From Bacteroidota bacterium (GTDB lineage: Bacteria > Bacteroidota > Bacteroidia > UBA7662): DNA of 8,329 bases. The stretch is taken from contig VGGT01000068.1 in the NCBI GenBank assembly GCA_016868485.1, positions 1-8,329 of the forward strand, read 5' to 3'. The notes beneath the pieces are model-generated. The model searched no databases. It was not told the origin of the DNA and saw nothing but the letters and a program-made list of their open reading frames with translations. This document shows, piece after piece, positions 1 through 6,891 of the stretch. A program made the position numbers and the translations under genes. Position 1 is the first letter of the stretch. Every line of letters starts with the position of its first letter.

Positions 1-749
1 GCACTCATTAGATAATGATGGTCCATTCGAACGTATGCCGAGAAAGGCGCTTGTGTACGTTGATTCATGGATTTCCAGGTTTCTATGGGTGATAATTGAA
101 CGGATTGGGCTTGCCATTCAATGCAGTAATTCAATTCATATACATTACCTTCAGCAATGTGCTGCCTGATGATCTGCACATTTTTCTCGTACTCGGCGCG
201 CGACACAACGGGAACAAATTCTACTTTTTCGCCTGAATTTGTTGGCGCAGCGAAATGGGTGCCATTTTCTGTTAAGGGAAGTATCCGATCCGAGTCAGCC
301 GCACGCATCGCGTTCATTAAATATTCAAACCATTCGTGGCTGATGTTCAGGCATTCGATGCGTCCGTTCTGAAAACGAAAAAGCAATTCTGGTTCAAAAA
401 AGAAATAGCTTGGGAAGCTGAATGGGTCCGTACCTGTGGAGTGAAGTTCCTCCAATTCATTCTTAAGATCGTATGAAAAGAAACCAAATAAGTGATTCTT
501 GTTGTGGGATATAGCATTCCTCAAGTCAGAAAGACTGCCTGTATGGCCACCTGATGTTAGAGGGCTGTTTGATGCCGCGATCCAGCCATCATTTTCGAAG
601 TAATGAAGCGGAAACGCAGTCGTCTCTTGGGCTGAAAGGGGGGTATGAGACCACAATGCAACCACATAGCTGAACGATGAAACGGCGTCGAGTAGCTGGT
701 AAAAATCTTCCTCACCGGCATGCTCTTTGAGAATCCGGGGCTGTTCCAT
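1..749 (-). CDS. pabB: Chorismate-binding enzyme, probably aminodeoxychorismate synthase component I (N-terminal part, cut by window edge)
   Basis: The reverse strand reads open from an ATG at 749 to base 1 without a stop, giving 249 residues of a protein that continues outside the window. Residues about 87-128 (LFGFFSYDLKNELEEL, then FSFPSYFFFEPELLFRF) match the N-terminal domain of TrpE/PabB proteins. From about residue 183 the chorismate-binding domain begins, with SRAEYEKNVQIIRQHIAEGN and VYELNYC, followed by APFSAYVRMD. The catalytic C-terminal half is missing. The family converts chorismate to aminodeoxychorismate (PabB, folate pathway) or anthranilate (TrpE, tryptophan pathway), using ammonia from a glutamine amidotransferase subunit. 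I prefer PabB because the N-terminal domain is short, like the stand-alone Bacteroidota proteins, and no trpG or other trp gene is nearby; this is inference. The start lies 5 bases after the purA stop, so it is very probably co-transcribed with purA. No Shine-Dalgarno is visible. Confidence 0.8.
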   Translation of the reverse strand, partial: MEQPRILKEHAGEEDFYQLLDAVSSFSYVVALWSHTPLSAQETTAFPLHYFENDGWIAASNSPLTSGGHTGSLSDLRNAISHNKNHLFGFFSYDLKNELEELHSTGTDPFSFPSYFFFEPELLFRFQNGRIECLNISHEWFEYLMNAMRAADSDRILPLTENGTHFAAPTNSGEKVEFVPVVSRAEYEKNVQIIRQHIAEGNVYELNYCIEWQAQSVQLSPIETWKSMNQRTQAPFSAYVRMDHHYLMS

Positions 750-754
750 GCTGT

Positions 755-2020
755 TTATCTTCGGTGAATGGTTTGACGTCGGTCAGGACCGACAGAAACG
801 ATCCGGATCGGCCGATCCAACTCATCCTCAAGCAAATCGATATACCGGAGGAGCTGGGCAGGCAGGGCATCCTCGGATGTTGATTCCGTCAAAGATTGAT
901 TCCAACCGGGAATCATTTTGATAACGGGTTCAACACCATCCAAATCGGAAGGGAAGTATGGTGTTTGTCCATTCGCGGTCCGGTAATGCGTACATACGCC
1001 AATTTCAGGCAGACTACTCAGAACATCTGCCTTGGTCATGATCAGATCCGTGACCCCATTGAGCATGATGGCATAGCGTAGGGCAGGTAAATCAATCCAT
1101 CCACATCGGCGTGGCCGCCCCGTAGTTGCGCCAAATTCATGTCCTGTTTGCCGCAAAAATTCGCCTGTTTCGTTGTTGAGTTCGGTTGGAAAAGGACCGC
1201 TGCCGACACGTGTACAATATGCTTTGAATATCCCCATCACTTTTCCTACCCGCTGCGGGGCCACCCCTAAGCCAGAGCATACGCCGGCCACAGTGGTGTG
1301 TGAGGAGGTGACAAACGGATATGAGCCGAATTCTAAATCAAGCAGGGTGCCCTGAGCCCCTTCGGCAAGTATGGCTTCCCCACGATCCAGGGCTTTGTTG
1401 AGGAAAAATTCAGTATCGGTTCGCTGGTATGCCGCGATTTCGTCTAAACTTTTCTTCCATTCGTCGCACAGCGCGTTGAGCTCGGAGAGATCAGATCCAT
1501 GGCGATTGAGTTCATCGGTATGGCGGGCAATTTGCTCCTTAAAGTTGGTATCGAATCGGCCGTTATCGAGATCACTCAAACGGATCCCTTGCCTGGCGGT
1601 TTTATCGGAATAGGCCGGGCCAATTCCTTTTAAGGTACTGCCGATTTTCTCATCGCCCTTGGCCTGTTCCATTGCGGCGTCGAGCAGAGGGTGGGTGGGC
1701 AGAATGAGGTGGGCACGACGGGAAAGAACCAGACGATCTTTGACAGGTACACCGCTGGCTTCAAGCATTTTGATTTCGCGCAGGAGACCGACCGGATTCA
1801 AAACCATCCCGCTGCCGGCTACATTGATGCTGCCATCCCGAAATATCCCTGATGGAATGGTGTTGAGCACCATTTTTTTACCGTGAATGACCAATGAGTG
1901 CCCAGCGTTTGGCCCACCTTGGAATCGAGCGATGATGGGGTATGTCGGACAAACCACATCCACCAGTTTGCCTTTGCCTTCATCGCCCCACTGCAATCCG
2001 AGTATTACATCCACCTTCAT
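755..2020 (-). CDS. purA: Adenylosuccinate synthetase
   Basis: This cytosolic enzyme joins IMP and aspartate using GTP to make adenylosuccinate, the first committed step from IMP to AMP. The 421-residue product is close to the usual family length and appears complete. The N-terminal loop WGDEGKGK (residues 11-18) holds the catalytic Asp13, and GGPNAGH ends at the catalytic His41. IMP-binding segments follow: STLKGIGPAYSDKTAR (128-143) and AEGAQGTLLDLEFGSYPFVT (219-238). GATTGRPRRCGW (297-308) is the aspartate/IMP loop, MTKADVL (328-334) contacts the GTP base, and SVGPDR (409-414) closes the nucleotide site near the C-terminus. The start is ATG, with MKVDVILGLQWGDEGKGK giving the standard spacing. 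It lies 142 bases downstream of the (p)ppGpp synthetase gene in the same direction and 5 bases before pabB. PurA is a known target of (p)ppGpp inhibition, so the neighbourhood makes regulatory sense. Confidence 0.98.
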   Translation of the reverse strand: MKVDVILGLQWGDEGKGKLVDVVCPTYPIIARFQGGPNAGHSLVIHGKKMVLNTIPSGIFRDGSINVAGSGMVLNPVGLLREIKMLEASGVPVKDRLVLSRRAHLILPTHPLLDAAMEQAKGDEKIGSTLKGIGPAYSDKTARQGIRLSDLDNGRFDTNFKEQIARHTDELNRHGSDLSELNALCDEWKKSLDEIAAYQRTDTEFFLNKALDRGEAILAEGAQGTLLDLEFGSYPFVTSSHTTVAGVCSGLGVAPQRVGKVMGIFKAYCTRVGSGPFPTELNNETGEFLRQTGHEFGATTGRPRRCGWIDLPALRYAIMLNGVTDLIMTKADVLSSLPEIGVCTHYRTANGQTPYFPSDLDGVEPVIKMIPGWNQSLTESTSEDALPAQLLRYIDLLEDELDRPIRIVSVGPDRRQTIHRR

Positions 2021-2162
2021 TGGTCAACAAATTGGGTTATGCAGATGGGACGTTAATGCAAAAAACATGGATAAAAGAATTAGCGTTCAAATAATTTAAG
2101 GCGATCAAGGTAGGGATGAAATCAAATGAGGAGGCAAAAATAATCGAAATGAGTCTTGCCTG
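2021..2162 (-). promoter_or_regulatory. rel-purA intergenic gap with a candidate Bacteroidota -7 element
   Basis: This 142-base gap separates the rel stop from the purA start. Read on the minus strand it contains TATTTTTG (2142 down to 2135), an exact match to the Bacteroidota -7 consensus TAnnTTTG. It would start transcription roughly 110 bases before purA. No clear TTTG -33 element sits at the expected distance, so the promoter is tentative. The element lies inside a weak inverted repeat (AGGCAA 2132-2137 and TTGCCT 2156-2161, 18-base loop) that has no T-run after it and so is not a convincing terminator. I see no coding potential in the gap. purA may therefore be transcribed by readthrough from rel, from its own promoter, or both. 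Confidence 0.3.
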
Positions 2163-4421
2163 TTAATCCTCCTCGGAGGCATCGATTCGGTCGATCGATT
2201 GTATCCCTTTTACCGCTTTCAGTTTCTTGATGAGCGTATCGAGCTGTCGGGTGTCGTTGACATACACCATGATGCTGCCCTCGAAAATTCCGTCGTTAGA
2301 AACCACACTGATGGAGCGCATGTTTACCTTTAAATCGCCTGAAATAACATCACTAAGATTTCTGATAATCCCTACATCATCGATTCCTGTGATTTTAATG
2401 CCTGCAAGAAAACTAACCTCAGATGCCAGGGTCCATTTGGCCTTCACAACTCTGTAACTGTATTTCGACAACAGGTTTACCGCATTGGGGCAGTTCACCC
2501 GGTGGATTTTTATGCCTTCACCGATGGTCACGAAGCCGAAAATTTCATCTCCGGGTATCGGATGGCAGCATGAGGCCAGCTGGTAGTCGATTTTTTGAAT
2601 GCCCCCATCAATCACGAGCATATCGTCGGTCGTCGGATTGCTCGAGCGCACCATACGCTCAAAATTATCTTCATTGAGGCGCGGAGCTTTGACTTTTTTG
2701 GACACGGATTTCTCACCTGCCAAATAGGCCTGTATATCATTGATGGCGATTCTTTCGGTGGCAATGAGCTGATAAAAATCGAGCAACGAACTGGTTTTAA
2801 AATGACCGGCGAGTCTTTGAATGAGTTCATCATGGCCGGTGATCTTCCATTGTCGCAATTTGCGCTCCAGTTGTGCCTTTCCTTCTTGGGCCAGCTCACG
2901 CTTGTGTTCGCGGAGGGCATGCCGGATTTTGTTGCGTGCTTTTGCCGTCGTCACAAATCCCATCCAATCGGCTCGAGGTTTTTGAATGCCCGAGGTTAGA
3001 ATTTCAACCTGATCGCCGTTCTGAAGGGGGTAGCTCAAAGGCACAATTTTGTGATTGGCTTTCGCCCCGATGCACTTCATGCCGATGTCGGTGTGTATTT
3101 CGAAAGCAAAGTCCAGGGCTGTAGCGCCCCCAGGGAGTTTGATGAGGTCTCCTTTGGGCGTGAATGCGAACACATCCTTGGCATACAGTTGTAATTTGAA
3201 TTCGTCGATGAATTCCAGTGCATTCGGCTCGGGATTTTCAAGGACATCACGGATGCGGCGGAGCCATTCGTCGAACGCGCTATCGCTTTGGACATCCTTG
3301 TATTTCCAATGCGCGGCCAATCCCTTTTCTGCAATTTCGTTCATTCGTTTGGTTCGTATTTGGACCTCTACCCAACGTCCGCCTGGTCCCATAACTGTGG
3401 TGTGCAGCGACTCATAACCATTGGCCTTGGGGGTGGATATCCAGTCGCGCAGTCGGTTGGGGTTGGGTTGATACAGATCTGTGACCACTGAATAGGCCCT
3501 CCAACAATCGGCCTTCTCAAACTCGGGCCTGCTGTCCATAATGATTCGGATGGCGAAAAGGTCGTATACCTGTTCGAAGGTGATGCCTTGCTTTTGCATC
3601 TTGTTCCAGATGCTCACAATCGATTTGGGCCTGCCTTTGATTTCAAATTGAAGCCCTGTTCCATTCATAGCCGCCCGAACAGGCTCGATAAACTCCCGGA
3701 TAAAACGATCCCTTCGTGCCTTGGTTTCCTGCAGTTTCCGGGCAATATCTCGGTAAATTTCTGTATGGGTGTATTTCAGAGAGAGGTCTTCCAGTTCCGA
3801 TTTGATGGCATACAATCCCAGTCTGTGGGCGAGCGGGGCAAACAAGAATGTGGTTTCGAAGGCGATTTTGAGCTGCTTATCTTTGCTCATGCTCTCGAGC
3901 GTCCGCATATTGTGCAGGCGGTCGGCCAGTTTGATTAGGATTACACGAACATCATCGGCCAAGGTCAGGAGCATCTTCCGGTAATTCTCTGCTTGTTCAG
4001 ACGGATTCGTATGGCGGTTGTAGAGGCCAGATATTTTAGTAAGTCCGTCAATGATGCGTGCCACCACATTTCCGAACTCCCTTTCGATGTCATTGAGCCC
4101 TGTATCGGTATCTTCAACCACGTCATGGAGCAGGGCACAGATGGCTGAGGTGGTGCCCAATCCAATTTCTTCCACGGCAATTCGGGCCACCTCGAGTGGA
4201 TGATAGATGTATGGCTCGCCCGACTTGCGTCGTGTTTGGGCGTGTGCCTCCAATGCCATTTCAAAAGCGGCCCGAACCAGTTTTTTATCCCCCTTTTTTA
4301 GAAATGGGCGCATGGCCCGCAACAAACGTCTGTATCGGCGCAGGATTTCTTGACGTTCTGTTTCGGCATCCGTTATGGGCTGAACAAGAGGTTCAGCAAG
4401 TGATTCGTTGGGGATTTCCAC
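2163..4421 (-). CDS. rel: Bifunctional (p)ppGpp synthetase/hydrolase (RelA/SpoT family, long form)
   Basis: This enzyme makes (p)ppGpp from ATP and GTP/GDP in starvation and degrades it otherwise. The 752 residues carry the full long-form domain set. The HD hydrolase domain spans about 45-200, with His74, LLHDVVEDT (His99-Asp100, Glu103-Asp104) and ADRLHNMRT (166-174), all intact. The synthetase domain spans about 240-375, with GRPKS (263-267), YDLFAIRII (286-294), PKANGYESLHTTV (331-343) and VEVQIRT (351-357, the expected catalytic Glu352). A TGS domain follows (about 414-476), then a helical region, a zinc-finger/RIS-like segment with SCCHPIPGD (617-625) and HRVNC (640-644), and a C-terminal ACT domain (about 668-747). 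Both active sites look functional, hence a bifunctional call. The start is GTG; an in-frame TAA lies one codon further upstream (4425-4427), and the next ATG would be residue 37, inside the conserved helix EILRRYRRLLRAM. It is the first gene of the leftward unit, with purA behind it. Confidence 0.96.
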   Translation of the reverse strand: MEIPNESLAEPLVQPITDAETERQEILRRYRRLLRAMRPFLKKGDKKLVRAAFEMALEAHAQTRRKSGEPYIYHPLEVARIAVEEIGLGTTSAICALLHDVVEDTDTGLNDIEREFGNVVARIIDGLTKISGLYNRHTNPSEQAENYRKMLLTLADDVRVILIKLADRLHNMRTLESMSKDKQLKIAFETTFLFAPLAHRLGLYAIKSELEDLSLKYTHTEIYRDIARKLQETKARRDRFIREFIEPVRAAMNGTGLQFEIKGRPKSIVSIWNKMQKQGITFEQVYDLFAIRIIMDSRPEFEKADCWRAYSVVTDLYQPNPNRLRDWISTPKANGYESLHTTVMGPGGRWVEVQIRTKRMNEIAEKGLAAHWKYKDVQSDSAFDEWLRRIRDVLENPEPNALEFIDEFKLQLYAKDVFAFTPKGDLIKLPGGATALDFAFEIHTDIGMKCIGAKANHKIVPLSYPLQNGDQVEILTSGIQKPRADWMGFVTTAKARNKIRHALREHKRELAQEGKAQLERKLRQWKITGHDELIQRLAGHFKTSSLLDFYQLIATERIAINDIQAYLAGEKSVSKKVKAPRLNEDNFERMVRSSNPTTDDMLVIDGGIQKIDYQLASCCHPIPGDEIFGFVTIGEGIKIHRVNCPNAVNLLSKYSYRVVKAKWTLASEVSFLAGIKITGIDDVGIIRNLSDVISGDLKVNMRSISVVSNDGIFEGSIMVYVNDTRQLDTLIKKLKAVKGIQSIDRIDASEED

Positions 4422-4620
4422 GGATTAATTGGGGGCGTTTGATGTGACGGCTAATTGATGACAGGGTTATTTTGTAAATCTACGGATTTTTACTTTTTGA
4501 CTGGGTATTTGATTATCTTTGCATCCCTGTTTGAGGAATACATTTTTGAAGGATCTTGGTTCTTTGATCATCTGTATTCGCCGAGGCGCGGATGGCCGTA
4601 TCGGAAAACAGAAAAATTCT
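4422..4620. promoter_or_regulatory. Divergent promoter region between rel and tRNA-Leu
   Basis: This AT-rich 199-base gap must hold the start signals for both the leftward rel-purA-pabB unit and the rightward tRNA-tig-clp unit. For the rightward unit I see two Bacteroidota-type candidates. TATCTTTG at 4514-4521 matches the -7 consensus TAnnTTTG exactly, but its nearest upstream TTTG (4496-4499) is only 14 bases away. CATTTTTG at 4541-4548 has one mismatch but a TTTG (4518-4521) exactly 19 bases upstream, the expected spacing. For the leftward unit only a one-mismatch TAGATTTA is visible on the minus strand (around 4476-4483), without a good -33 element. No coding potential is supported here. 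Confidence 0.45.
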
Positions 4621-4702
4621 GCGGATGTGGCGAAATTGGTAGACGTGCCAGACTTAGGATCTGGTGCCGCAAGGCGTGTGGGTTCGAGTCCCTCCATCCG
4701 CA
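4621..4702 (+). tRNA. tRNA-Leu (anticodon UAG)
   Basis: An 82-base class II tRNA can be folded by eye. The acceptor arms GCGGATG (4621-4627) and CATCCGC (4695-4701) pair fully, and A4702 is the discriminator base. The anticodon stem CCAGA/TCTGG encloses the loop CTTAGGA, whose anticodon TAG (4655-4657) reads CUA leucine codons and, by wobble, other CUN codons. A long variable arm (about TGCCGCAAGGCGT) is typical of leucine tRNAs, and GGTTCGAGTCC forms the T arm. The 3' CCA is not encoded (CTT follows), so it must be added enzymatically. It precedes tig by 98 bases on the same strand, with no terminator evident between them. Confidence 0.97.
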
Positions 4703-4723
4703 CTTATTATTATTGAAGACACC

Positions 4724-4786
4724 GGATGTTCATTTTGGTGGTGTAGTCCTTGGGTTAATGCCCAATGCTTCCGCCACCGAACATCC
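4724..4786 (+). promoter_or_regulatory. Nested stem-loop in the leader of tig
   Basis: Between tRNA-Leu and trigger factor there is a nested inverted repeat. The outer arms are GGATGTTC (4724-4731) and GAACATCC (4779-4786), 8 perfect pairs. After a 5-base one-sided bulge, GGTGG (4737-4741) pairs with CCACC (4774-4778). Inside lies a separate hairpin, TTGGG (4750-4754) and CCCAA (4761-4765), with a 6-base loop. The structure ends 14 bases before the tig ATG. It lacks a following T-run, so I read it as a structured 5' leader or RNA-processing site downstream of the tRNA rather than an intrinsic terminator. It matches no riboswitch or leader class that I recognise. Confidence 0.4.
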
Positions 4787-4800
4787 TTCCTTATCAACGT

Positions 4801-6162
4801 ATGAACATCAGACACGAACAAGAAACGTCGCTCGACATCAAGGTTTTTTTAACGGTAACGCAGGCCGACTATAATGACTCATTTAATAAGGGTTTAACGA
4901 CATACAGACGGGATGCCGCTTTTCCTGGTTTTCGGAAAGGAATGGCCCCGCTTGGGCTCATTAAGCGTTCGGTTGGTCGGTACGTACTCCGCGACACACT
5001 CACCGAGCTGGCATCAGTGCGGCTAGACCAATACATACAGGATCAGGGATGGAACCTTATTGCTCGGCCTGTGCAAGAAACATTGCCTGAACTCGACGAA
5101 CAAGACGGGGTTTCGGTGATGCCGGATTTTGAATACACCTTTGCTTTAGGCTTAAAACCTGAGTTTTCAACCGCGCTGAAGTCGGAAGTTTACGATCTCC
5201 ATAAAGTAACGCCATCCGACGAGCAAGTAGCTGAGCAAATCACTGATTTGCGTCGGCGATTTTTTGAAAATCCTTTTCCGCCCGTTTCAGAGGCTGGTGA
5301 TCGCCTGATGATACGCTTGGCTCGTTTGCCCGTAGAGGATGCTCAAGAAACCATTCCCCCGTTCACGACCTTTTCTGTGGACATCGATACCATTCCGGAT
5401 GATTCATTGCGGGCCGAATTGACTGGAATAGGAGAGGGGTACAGCACCCAGACCAGTTTGGGTCGGTTAATGAACGCGCCCCAATCGGAATGGACTGCCC
5501 TGATGCGGGTGGAGGCTGATCGGATCCCAATGGCTGAGGAAGAACTTAGGCTCGAGGTTCGTTATGTGATCAGAGAAGGATTAGCTGAATTGGGGCCGGA
5601 GCTGTATGCCAAGGCTTTTGAAGGCAATCCACCTGCTGATCAGTCCGAATTAGAGGAGAGAATGAGGGATATGCTGGCGCAACATTTTGTGGAAAGTGCT
5701 GAGGACTACCTCAGGGCGCGTTTGACAAAGGATTTTTTCGATGAGTTTGATTTTGAAATGCCAACCTCTTACCTGGCAAAACTGTATCAATCTACGACTG
5801 AATCCCAATCTTCTGATCAGGAGGAGTCATTTCAGTCGTTTTTGAAATGGTTTCGTTCGGATATGAAAATGAAGGTTGCCCTGGAAGAAGCGGGTTGGGA
5901 CATCACTGAAGAAGATGTGAAGATGTCGGCAGCACGTTTTCTCTCTGATTATTTTGCGCAGTCGGGTATGCGGCAAGACATGAATGTGTTGATGGGCTAT
6001 GTCGACAAATACCTTGAGAATAAAGACAATCGCTTTAGGATGGAAGACACCGCTCGCCGTCATAAATTGGGTTATTTGCTTCGAAACAAAATCAACACCA
6101 ACGAGGTTGAGATGTCTCATGAAGAATATCGCAGCATGATCCAAACTTTTAATGAACAATAG
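4801..6162 (+). CDS. tig: Trigger factor (ribosome-associated chaperone)
   Basis: Trigger factor binds the ribosome near the exit tunnel (protein L23) and shields nascent chains. I place the start at the ATG at 4801, giving 453 residues. That puts the ribosome-docking motif F-R-K at residues 44-46 within AFPGFRKGM, the same numbering as in E. coli. An upstream in-frame ATG at 4765 would add 12 residues and would begin inside the leader hairpin. The N-terminal ribosome-binding domain covers about 1-115. A middle region (about 150-255, starting near GDRLMIRLARL) corresponds to the PPIase domain but lacks the usual MIPGFE-type signature, so prolyl isomerase activity is doubtful. A helical, acidic, substrate-binding C-terminal domain fills the rest. 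Overall length and layout fit Bacteroidota trigger factors. It lies 39 bases before clpP and probably shares its transcript. No Shine-Dalgarno is visible. Confidence 0.95.
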   Translation: MNIRHEQETSLDIKVFLTVTQADYNDSFNKGLTTYRRDAAFPGFRKGMAPLGLIKRSVGRYVLRDTLTELASVRLDQYIQDQGWNLIARPVQETLPELDEQDGVSVMPDFEYTFALGLKPEFSTALKSEVYDLHKVTPSDEQVAEQITDLRRRFFENPFPPVSEAGDRLMIRLARLPVEDAQETIPPFTTFSVDIDTIPDDSLRAELTGIGEGYSTQTSLGRLMNAPQSEWTALMRVEADRIPMAEEELRLEVRYVIREGLAELGPELYAKAFEGNPPADQSELEERMRDMLAQHFVESAEDYLRARLTKDFFDEFDFEMPTSYLAKLYQSTTESQSSDQEESFQSFLKWFRSDMKMKVALEEAGWDITEEDVKMSAARFLSDYFAQSGMRQDMNVLMGYVDKYLENKDNRFRMEDTARRHKLGYLLRNKINTNEVEMSHEEYRSMIQTFNEQ

Positions 6163-6167
6163 TCGTT

Positions 6168-6184
6168 CTAATGATGAACATTAG
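6168..6184 (+). other. Small hairpin in the tig-clpP gap
   Basis: CTAATG (6168-6173) and CATTAG (6179-6184) form a perfect 6-pair stem with a 5-base loop, beginning five bases after the tig stop. Only A/T-mixed sequence (CCGTTAAAG) follows, not a T-run. It is more likely an mRNA stability or processing element, or chance, than a terminator. The whole gap is 39 bases, so clpP is probably read from the tig transcript. Confidence 0.25.
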
Positions 6185-6201
6185 CCGTTAAAGAACCTGA
6201 T

Positions 6202-6891
6202 ATGAGTAAAATGTCCCGCGATTTTCATCGGTTTGCTACCGCTCACCTTGGTTTGAGCGGCAACACCACCGATGCGGTGGTTCGCCATCAAGTAGATGCA
6301 CTTACCCCCTACATTATTGAGGAACGCCCAATGAATGTGGCCAGCATGGATGTGTTTTCACGCCTCATGATGGACCGCATCATCTTTATGGGGGTTGGCA
6401 TCAACAGCGAGGTAGCCAACATCATTCAGGCGCAGTTGTTGTTTTTGGATTCTTCTGACAGCAGTCGGGACATCCAAATTTATGTGAACAGCCCCGGTGG
6501 ATCCGTTTATGCGGGCCTCGGCATTTATGACACCATGCAATACATCCATGCCGATGTGGCTACCATCTGCACGGGTATGGCTGCCTCTATGGCGGCGGTA
6601 CTGCTTTGTGCGGGTGCGCCCGGTAAGCGTACGGCCCTCAAACATGCTCGTGTTATGATCCACCAGCCCATGAGCGGCACACAGGGGCAGGTCACGGAGA
6701 TGGAGATTGCCCTAAGGGAGACCATCAAGGTGCGTGATGAGCTTTATCAGATTCTTGCCAACCACAGTGGACAAAGTTTTGAGAAGATCACCCAAGATAG
6801 TGACCGCGATTATTGGATGAGTGCTGAGGAAGCACGTTCCTATGGAATGATCGATGAGGTGCTCGTACGGAATCCCAAAACTGCCCAATAA
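6202..6891 (+). CDS. clpP: ATP-dependent Clp protease proteolytic subunit ClpP
   Basis: ClpP is the cytosolic serine peptidase that forms a double-heptamer chamber and degrades proteins fed in by ClpX or a related ATPase. The 229-residue product has the complete catalytic triad: Ser129 in GMAASMAAVLL, His154 in RVMIHQPMSG, and Asp203 in DRDYWMSAEEA. The oxyanion/strand motif NSPGGSVYAGLGIYDTM (96-112) is also present. The N-terminal 36 residues before PYIIEERPMNVASMDVFSR form a propeptide-like extension that is normal for Bacteroidota ClpP, so total length is as expected. ATG 6202 was chosen; an ATG three codons later (6211) is equally possible. The stop codon shares its last base with the clpX start, indicating translational coupling with its partner ATPase. 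Confidence 0.97.
   Translation: MSKMSRDFHRFATAHLGLSGNTTDAVVRHQVDALTPYIIEERPMNVASMDVFSRLMMDRIIFMGVGINSEVANIIQAQLLFLDSSDSSRDIQIYVNSPGGSVYAGLGIYDTMQYIHADVATICTGMAASMAAVLLCAGAPGKRTALKHARVMIHQPMSGTQGQVTEMEIALRETIKVRDELYQILANHSGQSFEKITQDSDRDYWMSAEEARSYGMIDEVLVRNPKTAQ

Noticed and set aside
157..372. A 71-residue plus-strand frame at the left end
   Set aside because: It is antisense to the pabB reading, which shows clear family motifs over the same bases.
1..749. Calling the left-end gene anthranilate synthase trpE
   Set aside because: The families cannot be fully separated without the C-terminal half, but the short N-terminal domain and the absence of other trp genes favour pabB.
2132..2161. Inverted repeat AGGCAA/TTGCCT after rel as an intrinsic terminator
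   Set aside because: The stem is only six pairs with an 18-base loop, and no T-run follows on the minus strand.
2595..2999. A 134-residue plus-strand frame opposite rel
   Set aside because: It lies entirely within the coding strand of rel, and its sequence looks like an antisense reading of a conserved gene. The same applies to plus-strand frames at 3055-3417 and 3588-3938 and to minus-strand frames opposite tig, clpP and clpX.
4765..4800. Upstream ATG that would lengthen trigger factor by 12 residues
   Set aside because: The added residues (MLPPPNILPYQR) do not resemble trigger factor, the ATG lies in the leader hairpin, and starting at 4801 places F-R-K at the expected positions 44-46.
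4455..4874. A 139-residue open frame running through the tRNA gene and into tig
   Set aside because: It overlaps the tRNA and the start of tig in another frame and shows no recognisable domain; it is a shadow frame.
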